From positions 1 to 64,000 of the forward strand of contig NZ_JAIVFV010000008.1 of assembly GCF_020829445.1 (NCBI RefSeq): a stretch of 64,000 nucleotides of DNA. The letters are read 5' to 3'. Below are positions 8,260 to 17,300 of this stretch, in pieces. Every line of letters begins with the position of its first letter. Position 1 is the stretch's first letter. The stretch comes from Nostoc sp. CHAB 5836. GTDB taxonomy: Bacteria; Cyanobacteriota; Cyanobacteriia; Cyanobacteriales; Nostocaceae. The notes below the pieces were generated by a model that saw only the letters and a list, made by a program, of their open reading frames with translations, did not search any database and was not told the origin of the DNA. Both the position numbers and the translations under genes were made by a program.

Positions 8260-9477
8260 CACGAGAGATACCTTGCCTAACAAAACTGATTCAGGTGTCG
8301 CTAAGGTTTTTTGGTAAACATCGATCCAGTTTTGGTATTCTACCGATGGGGCAAGCTGCTGTCTGACTTTTATCTTTGCTGCTGCACCCAATTTTTGCCG
8401 CAGTTCTGGTTGAGTTGCTAAATATCGCAGTGAAGCAGTCAGTTCTTCTGTACTGCCGGGGTTGATTAGTAAACCGTTTACACCGTCTTCGATAATTTCT
8501 GCGATCGCATCTACACGAGTGCCAATAATTGCTCGGCCTGCTGACATCGCTTCTAAGAGCGTATTCGGACAACCATCGTGCAGTGAAGGAATGGCAAAAA
8601 TATCTAGGTGGGGCAGATAAGCTAGAGCTTCCTGGCGGCTGGTGATTCCGGTGATGCGGAGGTTTTTGCCAATTCCACTTTGCTGTATTTGTTGCTGCCA
8701 GTATTCTCGTTCTTTCTCCACAAAATCACCTATGAGTAAAAGTGTTAAATCTAACTCTTGACTCAATTGGGCGCAGGCATCAAGGAGAAATTCAATTCCC
8801 TTCTTGTCTCGGAATCTACCCGATGAACCAATCACGATACCTGACAATTCGTTAACTAGAGAGGGAGTAGGGAATTGCTCAAAGTTGATAGGTGCAATGG
8901 AATTCCAGAAAGCTGATGATTTTAAGTTGACACTGGGAGTAATGACGCTAGCTCTTTTCTGCAAGTCCCGACTCACAAATGTTACCCAAGCAGAATTTTC
9001 TAAAATCCATGCGATTTGAGCGTGATTTTTTGGATTAAAAATATGCTTGTGCAAGTCACTACCGCGAACGCTATTGATTACCGGAACATCATTTCCTTTT
9101 GCTAAAAGTGTCGTTACATACCCTGTTTCATTCATGAAAAAGGCATGAAACAGGTTATAGTTATACTTTTGATGTAAGTATTTGAGTTGAAAATAAACGT
9201 CACTAAAAAAGTCTTGGATTTCTGTTACACTATCGCGGGCTGCTGACTTGATGCGATGCACAAATACACCATTTTGCAGTGTTGTTGTGCAACTGGCTCG
9301 TCTACAACTTCCATCAGCAACTAGGCGTTCTTTAGACCGAAAAACTGCAACGTGGACTTCATAACCACTGTCAATTAACATTTTTGCAATTCGATGTACT
9401 GACTCACCAACTCCCCCAATATCTGGTGGATATTCAAGTGTAGTAATGCAAATTTTTACTTTCTCCATGATTCTCAT
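8257..9477 (-). CDS. Glycosyltransferase family 4
   Basis: This 406-residue protein has the GT-B fold of retaining GT4 enzymes. The N-terminus shows the acceptor-domain loop YPPDIGGVGESVHRIA. The C-terminal donor domain has GSSGRFRDKKGIEFLL, the segment PSLHDGCPNTLLEAMSAGR with the family's glutamate region, and a second conserved Glu in IAEIIEDG. It probably transfers a hexose from a nucleotide sugar to a lipid-linked or growing glycan on the cytoplasmic side. An alternative ATG at 9468 follows a weak GAGAA and may be the true start. The TAA stop is supplied by the end of a MITE (8140-8259) without changing the protein. It is part of the minus-strand glycan cluster. Confidence 0.88.
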   Translation of the reverse strand: MRIMEKVKICITTLEYPPDIGGVGESVHRIAKMLIDSGYEVHVAVFRSKERLVADGSCRRASCTTTLQNGVFVHRIKSAARDSVTEIQDFFSDVYFQLKYLHQKYNYNLFHAFFMNETGYVTTLLAKGNDVPVINSVRGSDLHKHIFNPKNHAQIAWILENSAWVTFVSRDLQKRASVITPSVNLKSSAFWNSIAPINFEQFPTPSLVNELSGIVIGSSGRFRDKKGIEFLLDACAQLSQELDLTLLLIGDFVEKEREYWQQQIQQSGIGKNLRITGITSRQEALAYLPHLDIFAIPSLHDGCPNTLLEAMSAGRAIIGTRVDAIAEIIEDGVNGLLINPGSTEELTASLRYLATQPELRQKLGAAAKIKVRQQLAPSVEYQNWIDVYQKTLATPESVLLGKVSLV

Positions 9478-9572
9478 TTGTGTTAATCTCTGATTTTTAT
9501 AAGACAGTATTATTCAAAATTGTGTTTTTACTCAGCACGGGCTAAACCCCCGCTATCCATGTACAGCACTCA

Positions 9573-10769
9573 TTAAGCAACTCTGTGGTTATCGTTATGA
9601 TTACCATTTAGATTGCTTAAAATGTTTGCAGTTTGCTCAACTCCAGCAAAATCAAAGCTAATTTTTTTCGGTTGCTCTTTGAGGTTGCTGATAATTTTTT
9701 CGGCGAACAAATTTGGTTTTAAATCCTTAGGAGTTATCATTTTGACGATTCCTAATTTGTCTAATTTTTCCGCTCTCATAGTTTGTTCTAAATCTTCGTT
9801 GCCAGTGAAAGGAAGAATCATGGCTCGTACCCCTGTTGTTAAAACATTCAATGTGGTGTTGTAACCAGACATATTTATCGAAAGTTCTGCTTTTTGCATA
9901 TAACTTAGGAAGTAAGGAGTATAGTAGCAAATACGAATATTTTTGCTATCTTTTGCCATTGCTTGCAACTGATGAAATTTTTCCTCTGGCATGAAAGGGC
10001 CGGTAAAAATCTGGATGAGGTGAGGCAGTTTTTTCTCTAGTAAAGGGGCTGTTTGCACTACACAATCAAGTAATTCATGACCAAACCTTCCACCTCCAAC
10101 GCTGGCTAGAATCATAGGTTGATTAGAATTAAGTATTTCTCTTTCTTCTCTAGTCAACAGAGGATTTTTCGGGGGTTTTTGTACTACATATCCGGTGTAG
10201 TTTACTTGACATTTTAGGTCACGAACTCTAGAAAATGTTTCTTCTAGTGGCACAAATTTGGGGTCGCCATGCACCAGTAATAGGTCAAAGTACTGGTTCA
10301 TTAAGTTGCAGATTTTTTCTTCGTATTTTGCCTGCTTGTGTTTTTTGGTAACTACAATATCTCTTAGGCTACAAACTACTTTTGTGGAACCTGTTGATTT
10401 GACCTTTTCTAATAAGGGAATTAATTCCAAAGAAAAGCGTCTTCTACCGAAAGGAAACAACTCAATCATTAGAATATCAGGTTGGAAAACATTAAATATA
10501 TCTAAGAGTTGATTTTTTCTGATTTCCTGAACTTCGGTAAGGCTAAAATTATTATCTACAACTTGCAATTCTTGAAATTCACTATCTGTTTTAATTGCAG
10601 GTAGGTTGATAACTTCAACACCAGGGGGGATTTCCAATTCATTAATGATTTCACCACCATTAATAAAACAAATGTGAAAATCTTTGGTTAAACCACGGAC
10701 AATTTCGATACTGCGAACTAAATGCCCCATACCTAAAATATGTTGGCAGTAGAACATAAGACGTTTCAT
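9573..10769 (-). CDS. MurG-like glycosyltransferase (COG4671-type), first copy
   Basis: This 398-residue protein looks like the predicted GT-B glycosyltransferases related to MurG. It has the N-terminal loop CQHILGMGHLVRSIEIV and the donor-domain segments LASVGGGRFGHELL and LSINMSGYNTTLNVL. No signal peptide is present. A strong GAGGAG lies ten bases before the start. It follows a paralogous gene (10,798-12,057) by only 28 bases, so the two are probably co-transcribed and may act in sequence. The substrates are unknown; the surrounding cluster points to an envelope glycan or glycolipid. Confidence 0.75.
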   Translation of the reverse strand: MKRLMFYCQHILGMGHLVRSIEIVRGLTKDFHICFINGGEIINELEIPPGVEVINLPAIKTDSEFQELQVVDNNFSLTEVQEIRKNQLLDIFNVFQPDILMIELFPFGRRRFSLELIPLLEKVKSTGSTKVVCSLRDIVVTKKHKQAKYEEKICNLMNQYFDLLLVHGDPKFVPLEETFSRVRDLKCQVNYTGYVVQKPPKNPLLTREEREILNSNQPMILASVGGGRFGHELLDCVVQTAPLLEKKLPHLIQIFTGPFMPEEKFHQLQAMAKDSKNIRICYYTPYFLSYMQKAELSINMSGYNTTLNVLTTGVRAMILPFTGNEDLEQTMRAEKLDKLGIVKMITPKDLKPNLFAEKIISNLKEQPKKISFDFAGVEQTANILSNLNGNHNDNHRVA

Positions 10770-10797
10770 GACAACTTTACTCCTCTAATGTATTGAC

Positions 10798-12057
10798 TTA
10801 AGTAATTTTGGCGATCGCCGTTAAATTATGTAATTGTTCTGCTGGATGGTACATTCTGCCAACTCGAACTGGATTCTTTTTGTTCGCTAGTAAAGTAGAG
10901 ATATATTGGCTAATTTTGGGCAATGCATTCAAATCGATCGCGGGAGGGAAAATTTGAGATTGTAGACTATATACTTGCTGTAACAGCGATCGCATCAATG
11001 TTTCTGGAGTCAGGTAATCTGGATGAATAGCTGTTAGAATTCCCAGCTTTGTCAAATGTTCTGCTCGCATCCATTGCTCTTGGGATGGTTTAATTCTGGG
11101 TACTATCACTGCTGGCTTACCCGCTGAAAGAATCTCGCAGATGGTGTTGTAGCCACCCATTGCTACCACAGCATCCGCTGCGGCAATATAGCTCATTAAA
11201 TCGTCGGTAAACTCGCACATCTGTACTTGCGGATATAAAGCTGCTTTCAACTCTAGTGCAGTTCTATCTTCTAAAGGCATTTCCGGGCCGCATATAATCA
11301 AACTTCTCAGTTGATGAGAAGCAGGCAACAATGCCAAACTTGATAGATAGGTATCAATTAAGTCGAAGCCATCCTCACCGCCTCCTGGTGTGACTAAAAC
11401 TAGCCGTTCTCCTGGGTTGAGTCGCAATTCTGTGCGGACGAGATTGGGACTTTTACGCTCTAATTCTTGGCGAATGTAGCCACAAAATTGTATTTTGTTG
11501 GCAATCATTGGTGGTAATTGATATTCTTGGCGAATGTCGAAAATTTCTGGAGTGCCAACGACAAGCACGCTTTGATAAAACTTTTCAATTGCTTGATAAT
11601 AACCGTGCTTTTGCCATTCTTGAATGGTGACATCGGGACTATCCAAAATGTCGCGCAACAGTAATATCAGAGGAGTTTCTGGCAATTCTGCCTTCAGGTA
11701 TTCGACAGCAGCTTTTAACTCATTACGAATGCCATAAGGCTTTTTATCTACTAGAAATATATCTGGTTTAAAATTGGCGATCGCGGATAAAATTAACTCC
11801 GATCGCAGTTGTACTGTTTCATCAATTTCTGTCCCCAGATACTTGGCAGACATCTCACCCGATGTTCCCCGATTTAAGCAGGGTAGCTTAATATAATCCA
11901 ATCTTTTAGGCAGACGAAAGCTATGTAACATCGGCGAACCAGAAACAACTAAGATAGAAAGTTCCTCAATTGAATCTAGTAAGTGAGTGCAAATTGCTAG
12001 CATTCTGCGAATATTACCGAGACCGAAGCCATCGTGAGAATATACCATCAATCTCAT
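10798..12057 (-). CDS. MurG-like glycosyltransferase (COG4671-type), second copy
   Basis: This 419-residue paralogue of the downstream gene has the matching N-terminal loop YSHDGFGLGNIRRMLAI and the donor-site segment VAMGGYNTICEILSAGKPAVIVPR, where Gly, Gly and the following Thr and Glu line up with MurG-type nucleotide-sugar sites. A GAGGGG lies upstream of the start. It is the first gene of the minus-strand glycan block after a 366-base gap. The pairing of two diverged members suggests two different glycosidic linkages. The exact reaction is not known. Confidence 0.75.
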   Translation of the reverse strand: MRLMVYSHDGFGLGNIRRMLAICTHLLDSIEELSILVVSGSPMLHSFRLPKRLDYIKLPCLNRGTSGEMSAKYLGTEIDETVQLRSELILSAIANFKPDIFLVDKKPYGIRNELKAAVEYLKAELPETPLILLLRDILDSPDVTIQEWQKHGYYQAIEKFYQSVLVVGTPEIFDIRQEYQLPPMIANKIQFCGYIRQELERKSPNLVRTELRLNPGERLVLVTPGGGEDGFDLIDTYLSSLALLPASHQLRSLIICGPEMPLEDRTALELKAALYPQVQMCEFTDDLMSYIAAADAVVAMGGYNTICEILSAGKPAVIVPRIKPSQEQWMRAEHLTKLGILTAIHPDYLTPETLMRSLLQQVYSLQSQIFPPAIDLNALPKISQYISTLLANKKNPVRVGRMYHPAEQLHNLTAIAKIT

Positions 12058-12169
12058 AGCTAAATGCCCCTCTGTTATTGAGTGAATGGATGCTCTACTA
12101 AATAGAGTCGCAATTTTAGATGAGTCTTAGATGAAACTTTTATGAGAGTATTCTCATGATTACTTCTAT

Positions 12170-12243
12170 CCTACATTCCGCACCCTGAACTGTCACAATC
12201 GGTTTTTACTAATTTTTAGACAGAAACAAAGCTAATGAATATA
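12170..12243. repeat. 74-base dispersed repeat, copy 1
   Basis: A segment beginning CCTACATTCCGCACCCT and ending AGCTAATGAATATAC has a near-identical partner at 61,401-61,475. Between them only a handful of bases differ. It lies in the 12,058-12,423 gap, which holds no gene. Confidence 0.8.
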
Positions 12244-12246
12244 CAA

Positions 12247-12302
12247 GGTTTGTAGTGAGGGCTTCAGCCCTCAAAAGAGGACTAAAGTCCTGACTACAAA
12301 CT
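12247..12302. repeat. Palindromic repeat (GTTTGTAGT...ACTACAAAC)
   Basis: The ends GTTTGTAGT and ACTACAAAC enclose two further small hairpins, GAGGGCTTCAGCCCTC and AGGACTAAAGTCCT. The same structure recurs at 37,526-37,607 with an extra short repeat in its loop. Confidence 0.8.
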
Positions 12303-12423
12303 AATTCCAGAATTTTTTACATTACTTAATGTACTTTGATTTATTCACGCCGACTTGCTTAAATAAGAAAATCTGTGTAATCCAATAATCAGTTAAATCA
12401 GTGATAAATCTTCGCTTTTCAGG

Positions 12424-13530
12424 TTACTTTAGATTTTGCTGACTTTCTAAAAGCTGTGCTTGGGTGCGGCGCAATTCTTCTAACGCCAACTCTAGGGAGC
12501 GATTTTTTTCATTTAACTGCTGCGTCCGTTCACATACCTTCTCTTCTAGCACCTGATTGTATACTTCTAGCTGTTCGTTAGCATCTTGCTGAATTTTGAT
12601 GAGTTGCTGAACTTCCTGGATAAGACGATTTAGGTAAGTAGCCAAGATACCAATTTCATCATTGGTTGTTACAGGTGCTTGCAAATCGAAGTTAGATTCT
12701 TCCGTAACCTGTTGGGCAACATGAGTGAGGGCTTGAATGGGACGGGCAATGGTGTGACTGGTATAAATTGCTAATAAAATTGCGATCGCAAACGATAATA
12801 ACAGGCTACCCACAATCACGTATAGATGTAATTTTTCTGCCGTTTGCAGATCCGGTTGGATTTGCTGATATTCTTGACCTGTAACTTCCACAAGGTTCGT
12901 AATGTCATCAAGAAAATCATCAATCATGAAAACCGACGAACTGTGCATGAAATGGAACAGTTGATTATGTGCAGCTTCAATTTTCCTTGCTGATAATTGG
13001 CTGATATTATTTTCCTGCAATAAAGTTTCTGTATGTTGTAGGTAGACGCTAAAATCCTTATGGGTTTCTAACAAGCGTTGAATCGCCTTGTGCTGATTTG
13101 CGGAATAATATTTAGGATGGTTCTCAACGCTGTGTTGCGCTCTAAATTCAGACCAAACTTGTCGGGCTTGAGTAATATATTTAACTAATTCAGTGTATTT
13201 CTCTTGCCAGATCTCTGGCTGATTCTTGTATAAAATCAGCTTGTGTTGTTTAGTGCGAATACGAAAGACGCTCGTTTTCAGGTTATGGACGCTATACAAC
13301 TCATGGATTACCGCTTCTTCCTGTTTTTGCGCCTGTTGCTGATAGTGTTCGGCAATCACATAACCAATAGTAGTTGCCAGCACACTCACACTCACAAGCA
13401 GTCCATATCCAATACTAATCTTTTGGCCAACCTTGAGATGGCTGAACCAATTCCTTGAGTTGATTGATATTTGCAAGCGGTTTTTTGATTGTGCAGAAGG
13501 TAATTCATCAAGGCTACTGTGTTGTTTCAT
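12424..13530 (-). CDS. Membrane sensor with HAMP domain but no kinase
   Basis: This 368-residue protein has a membrane segment near residues 40-62, an extracytoplasmic helical region of about 170 residues rich in Gln and His, a second membrane segment (about 238-260), a HAMP domain (HTIARPIQALTHVAQQV with NDEIGILATYLNRL) and a coiled coil ending LEELRRTQAQLLESQQNLK. In hybrid histidine kinases that same coiled coil runs directly into the phospho-accepting HisKA domain; here the protein stops at that point and no kinase continues in any frame below. It may be a truncated kinase or a regulator that acts on a partner. It follows a single-domain receiver gene by 108 bases and probably belongs to the same operon. 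Confidence 0.75.
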   Translation of the reverse strand: MKQHSSLDELPSAQSKNRLQISINSRNWFSHLKVGQKISIGYGLLVSVSVLATTIGYVIAEHYQQQAQKQEEAVIHELYSVHNLKTSVFRIRTKQHKLILYKNQPEIWQEKYTELVKYITQARQVWSEFRAQHSVENHPKYYSANQHKAIQRLLETHKDFSVYLQHTETLLQENNISQLSARKIEAAHNQLFHFMHSSSVFMIDDFLDDITNLVEVTGQEYQQIQPDLQTAEKLHLYVIVGSLLLSFAIAILLAIYTSHTIARPIQALTHVAQQVTEESNFDLQAPVTTNDEIGILATYLNRLIQEVQQLIKIQQDANEQLEVYNQVLEEKVCERTQQLNEKNRSLELALEELRRTQAQLLESQQNLK

Positions 13531-13638
13531 AGTTCAGTTCTACATAGTCAAATAAAGTCAGACATGGCTTTTTAGAAATTACCATTCGTTCATAGAACCT
13601 TTAAGGCATCTAAAATTTTGTTTAAAGTTTTATAATAC

Positions 13639-14001
13639 TCAACTACGATTCAGATGGATTTTAATTCGCTCTAGTAAGTCAGTAAAGCGAAATGGCTTGG
13701 TAATGTAGTCATTTGCTCCATTATCAAATGCAAAGGTGCGATCGCGCTCGTCTTTACGAGCTGTGACGATGATAATGGGTACTGTTTCTTTGCGATCGCG
13801 AAGTTCTTTTAATACCGCCCAACCGTCCATAATCGGTAGACCCAAATCAAGTAATATCAAATCAAATCCACTATTCTGAGTTAAAAAGATTGCTTGTTGT
13901 CCATCTTGGGCAACACTGGTTATATATCCTTGTTTTCTTAATCCTTTCTCAATAAAAGCAGCGACTCCTGCTTCGTCTTCGACAATCAAAATTTGATTCA
14001 T
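13639..14001 (-). CDS. Single-domain response regulator (CheY-like receiver)
   Basis: This 120-residue protein is only a receiver domain. The acidic pair is in LIVEDEAG, the phospho-acceptor Asp in LILLDLGLPIMDG, the conserved Thr in IIIVTARKDE and the Lys in DYITKPFRFTDLL. It has no output domain, so it would act by protein contact. Its start overlaps the stop of the OmpR-type regulator by four bases (ATGA), which shows translational coupling, and it is clearly a duplicate of that protein's receiver half. The next gene downstream is the kinase-less HAMP sensor. Confidence 0.9.
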   Translation of the reverse strand: MNQILIVEDEAGVAAFIEKGLRKQGYITSVAQDGQQAIFLTQNSGFDLILLDLGLPIMDGWAVLKELRDRKETVPIIIVTARKDERDRTFAFDNGANDYITKPFRFTDLLERIKIHLNRS

Positions 14002-14666
14002 ATTCGCAAACGATAACCCATACCCCTAACAGTTTCAATCACTTTATTGCCGAGTTTTTTCCGGAGATAGCCGACATAAACATCGACAATGTTAGAACCT
14101 GGATTATAATCGTAGCCCCAAACAGAATCTAATAGTTGTTCTCTACTAATAACTTGACCTGGATGACGGCAAAACATTTCTGCCATTGTAAATTCACGAG
14201 CGGACAATTCCACGGGGCGATGGCCGACTTTCACCTGTCGAGTTCGCAGATTTAGCACCACATTCCCGACGTTGAGGATGAAATTTTCTGTATCTCCTAC
14301 AGGTTTGGCACTTCGCAAACGTACCCGTACCCGCGCCAGAAGTTCCTCAAAACGGAAGGGTTTGGTAACATAATCATCTGCACCTCCTTCTAGGCCGTTG
14401 ACTTTATCGTGAAGATCGCTGCGGGCTGAGAGGATAATCACAGGTATATTTTCTCCCTGTCCGCGCAGTTCTTCTAGTACCTGAAAACCATCTTTTCCGG
14501 GCAACCCCAGATCTAAAATTAGTAAATCAAAGCTCCCACTTTGGGCGACATCCAACACATGCAGTCCATCGGCAACAACTGTAGTTGTAAACCCTTGCGA
14601 TCGCAATCCTTTTTCAATAAATTTCGCTATCTGAAGTTCATCTTCAGCAATCAGAATTTTGAGCAT
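13998..14666 (-). CDS. OmpR-family response regulator
   Basis: This 222-residue protein pairs a receiver domain (LIAEDELQ, phospho-acceptor in LILDLGLPGKDG, KPFRFEELL) with a C-terminal winged-helix DNA-binding domain (VELSAREFTMAEMF, GSNIVDVYVGYLRKKLG, TVRGMGYRLRI). The start at the ATG 14,666 gives the usual MLKILIAEDE beginning; a longer frame to 14,705 would add a tail that the family lacks. It overlaps the end of the histidine kinase gene by 23 bases, so kinase and regulator form a coupled two-component pair. The target genes are not visible from sequence. Confidence 0.92.
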   Translation of the reverse strand: MLKILIAEDELQIAKFIEKGLRSQGFTTTVVADGLHVLDVAQSGSFDLLILDLGLPGKDGFQVLEELRGQGENIPVIILSARSDLHDKVNGLEGGADDYVTKPFRFEELLARVRVRLRSAKPVGDTENFILNVGNVVLNLRTRQVKVGHRPVELSAREFTMAEMFCRHPGQVISREQLLDSVWGYDYNPGSNIVDVYVGYLRKKLGNKVIETVRGMGYRLRI

Positions 14667-16248
14667 AAGCAGTGATTTCTTGCGGGGGGTCAAGCGGTAA
14701 AACAATGGTAAACATCGAACCTTTTCCTAATTGGCTAGAAAGCAATACTTGCCCTGCATGACTTTCGGCGATCGCTCGCACAATAGCCAGTCCCAATCCA
14801 GCACCTTCGGAACGACGGCGACTTTTGGAAGTTCGGGCAAAGCGTTCAAAAATGCGTTTTTGGTCTAAAAGGGGAATTCCTTCGCCTGTATCGCGTACCC
14901 AGAACCGGACTTTTCCTTTGGCGATCGCCGAACCTATAGAAACAGTATCACTCTTCCCAGTATGCTGAGTCGCATTTTGTGCTAGGTTCATCACAGCTTC
15001 AGTAATTCTTTGGCGATCGACTATAATTTGACCTTTGGCGATCGTATCCAATTGCCAGTTCCGCTCTGCTAATGCCTGGGCTTTCACAAATAATTCTTGA
15101 GTCAATTCTGTAACATTCACCGTCGATAACAATAAAAAGTCTGTGCGTTCTGCCTTTGCTAGCAAAATCATGTCATCGACTAACCGACTCATCCGGTCTA
15201 GTTCTCCAATCACCAGTGCCAAAGTTTCTTGTTGCTCTTGGGGGTCATCACCCATGAGTTCTAGATGTCCGCGAACGATGGTAATGGGAGTCCGCAGTTC
15301 ATGTCCAGCGTCGTTGACAAATTCTCGCTGAGTGGCAAAGGCTGCTTCGAGTCTGTCCATCATTTCATTGAATGTCGTTGCTAGTTCTCCCAGTTCTCCC
15401 TTACCTCGCACGGGCAAGCGCTTAGTCAAGTCTGTTTCACTAATGGCGTGAGCAGTACTGGTAATTGTTCGTAGGGGAGCCAGCACGCGTCCCGCAGCTA
15501 ACCACGCCAAGATTAACGAGACTAAAAACACTAAGCTAGAAACTTCAATAATTGTCGAAACTGCTTCTAGAGCCTCTGCCCGTTCACCAGATGTACTATG
15601 GGCAATAACGAAGACTCCTTGGATTTGTCCATTAATTCTAATCGGTTCTACTATATAAAGAATCTTGCCAACTTCCGGCTCAGAGAATTCTTGTTCTCCC
15701 TGTTCTGGTTTGGTTTGTTTTGCCCAGCGTCGCATGAGTGGTAAGTCCTTGGCAAGTGGCTTGGGGCGCGCCCTGGGACTAGATTTGTAAAATTCACCAT
15801 CAATAAACGTGATGAAATAGGACTCATCTTCTGGCAGTCGATACAGCAGATAAGCTCTAAAAAGCAGCATTAAATCTTCTTTGGAAGCGGGAGGACTAAT
15901 TTGTTTTTTTCCAGAAAGCAACCACTTCAATTTCTCTGGCTCAATTATCACCTCTTCTGGGTCTTTATCAGTGAACACATTCTCCGGAGCAATAGTTTCA
16001 CCGCTAATCAAGGCGTTAAAAGCCTTCATGTCGTCTCTCATGTCTTGGTGAACGCGCTCATCAATACGCTGATAGAGGATGTAACGAAATGCGGGAATGG
16101 CAATTAGAAATGCTGTTCCGATAATCAGTAAATACCAGAGCAAAATCCGGGTGCGTGCTTCTCCAAACACTTGCTGCCAAACTGGGAAAAGCTTGGGTAT
16201 TTTGATACCGAACATGCGATCGCGACGATGGTTTGTTGCACTACTCAT
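14644..16248 (-). CDS. Membrane histidine kinase
   Basis: This 534-residue sensor kinase has a first membrane segment (about residues 35-58), an extracytoplasmic sensor region of about 180 residues, a second membrane segment (about 232-252), a HAMP domain (APLRTITSTAHAIS), a HisKA domain with the phospho-accepting His in FVNDAGHELRTPITIVRGH, and an ATPase domain with the N box (NLAQNATQHTG), G1 (DTGEGIP) and G2 (GAGLGLAIVRAI). The architecture is complete. It is the first gene of a four-gene minus-strand signalling operon with an OmpR regulator, a lone receiver and a HAMP protein. The signal sensed is unknown. Confidence 0.92.
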   Translation of the reverse strand: MSSATNHRRDRMFGIKIPKLFPVWQQVFGEARTRILLWYLLIIGTAFLIAIPAFRYILYQRIDERVHQDMRDDMKAFNALISGETIAPENVFTDKDPEEVIIEPEKLKWLLSGKKQISPPASKEDLMLLFRAYLLYRLPEDESYFITFIDGEFYKSSPRARPKPLAKDLPLMRRWAKQTKPEQGEQEFSEPEVGKILYIVEPIRINGQIQGVFVIAHSTSGERAEALEAVSTIIEVSSLVFLVSLILAWLAAGRVLAPLRTITSTAHAISETDLTKRLPVRGKGELGELATTFNEMMDRLEAAFATQREFVNDAGHELRTPITIVRGHLELMGDDPQEQQETLALVIGELDRMSRLVDDMILLAKAERTDFLLLSTVNVTELTQELFVKAQALAERNWQLDTIAKGQIIVDRQRITEAVMNLAQNATQHTGKSDTVSIGSAIAKGKVRFWVRDTGEGIPLLDQKRIFERFARTSKSRRRSEGAGLGLAIVRAIAESHAGQVLLSSQLGKGSMFTIVLPLDPPQEITAYAQNSDC

Positions 16249-16314
16249 GTCTATTCTGACTTTTCACGGTGTAAAGGGTAGATTGGTTCGCAAATATCAT
16301 TCGCGAACCAAGTG

Positions 16315-16486
16315 CTATTCTTTGTTGTATTTAGAAGTTTCTTCGATTAAATTTTTCAAACCCTGATTGAGAATTTCAATTGAACGATCTAGTGTTTCAA
16401 TTTTAGCTCTGTTAAAAATTTGTTCTAGAGCATCAATGTAAACTTTACTACCAGCCTTGCCTAAATCAGGGTAAGCGCGTCTCAAA
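16315..16486 (-). pseudogene. 3' fragment of an unknown gene
   Basis: A 56-codon open stretch (AYPDLGKAGSKVYIDALEQ at its start, KYNKE and a stop at its end) has normal amino acid make-up for a helical protein but no start codon. Its upstream end is cut off near 16,486 by unrelated sequence. The bases CAGGGTAAGCGC at about 16,468 are inverted at 16,736 (GCGCTTACCCTG), so a rearrangement or transposon footprint may have produced the break. The family is not recognised. Confidence 0.4.
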
Positions 16487-16739
16487 CCCTATTGACAAGA
16501 GGCTTCTGAGGTCTCATTATGATGAGATAGACAAGCAGCAAGAGGGGATTACCTGCGCTCCCACCGTCTCAACTATCGATTCAACCCAACGTCTAAAACG
16601 ATACCATGAGACGAACCCTGATATAAAATAGACGTTTTATTTATTAGACTACTACTTGACATATTTAATACTCAAATACAATTCTTAACACGCACCTTTG
16701 CTGAATAATCTGTATTTTAAGCTACAAAATTAAATGCGC
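16487..16739. other. Debris between two gene fragments
   Basis: No intact gene is seen. Minus-strand reading gives a short stretch with RRWVESIVETVG near 16,560-16,600, which may be the remains of a small gene. The rest is AT-rich. Twelve-base inverted repeats (CAGGGTAAGCGC and GCGCTTACCCTG) bracket the segment. Confidence 0.35.
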
Positions 16740-17300
16740 TTACCCTGCATTTTTATCATAGAAGAATAATGGGGTTTGCTGCTCTTTAGATAATGTTGTA
16801 AAATCAACATTTTTTCCTTTTAGGTTGTTAATCCATTCAGGTACTTGAATATTCCTGTCTTCATACCAATTAATAGCTCTGTTTACCGCAGTTTTATTTG
16901 CACCTGATCCATCACCAGTAGCTATTTCATATTGAAAATGTCCTCTACCGGGGCCAATGCCAGTTTCAGTTCTTTGTACTACATTTCCATCTCCTGTAGT
17001 TTGTTGATAAGCAACTTGGTCAGCAAATTGTTGTAGTGCTTTTCTAGCGACATCTTTATTATTTGGATACCGATCATTGACGATCTGGTCTAAAGCAGTA
17101 AGTAGGTTGGCGCAATTAAAGTTAACTGGCTAAGGCTGTCATTTGTCCTTTGTCATTGGTCATTAGTAAAGGTTTTAAGCTTATTTACGTTTCGTAACAT
17201 ACTTGACTTTTTTCGCACCAACGTACTTATTAGCTTCATTGGTATCTGAGCCTTTGATATTTGTCTGAGATGGTTTCTCGAATTTATCTGAGCCTTTCAT
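16740..17300 (-). pseudogene. Gene split by a MITE; possible phage lysozyme-like protein
   Basis: Starting at the ATG at 17,300 (MKGSDKFEKPSQ), the frame runs to about 17,230, is broken by a 131-base MITE with an in-frame TAA, and resumes at about 17,098 with TALDQIVNDRYPNNKDVARK, GIGPGRGHFQYEIATGDGSG, NRAINWYEDRNI and KEQQTPLFFYDKNAG to a stop at 16,740. Deleting the MITE and one TA joins the halves in frame (NEA-NTALDQ), giving a protein of about 144 residues. The segment GPGRGHFQYE followed by an INW and a KEQQ-LFF block resembles small lysozyme-like or structural proteins of phages; this identification is tentative. The frame is open further upstream, so the start is not certain. Confidence 0.6.
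17099..17229. mobile_element. MITE family A, copy 2 (disrupts a gene)
   Basis: This 131-base copy, inverted relative to the others, runs from TAAGTAGGTTGGCGCAA to the end GCACCAACGTACTTA. It has TA at both borders and contains the TTTACGTTTCGTAACATA and TTTGTCATT blocks shared with the other copies. It lies inside the reading frame at 16,740-17,300. Confidence 0.85.
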
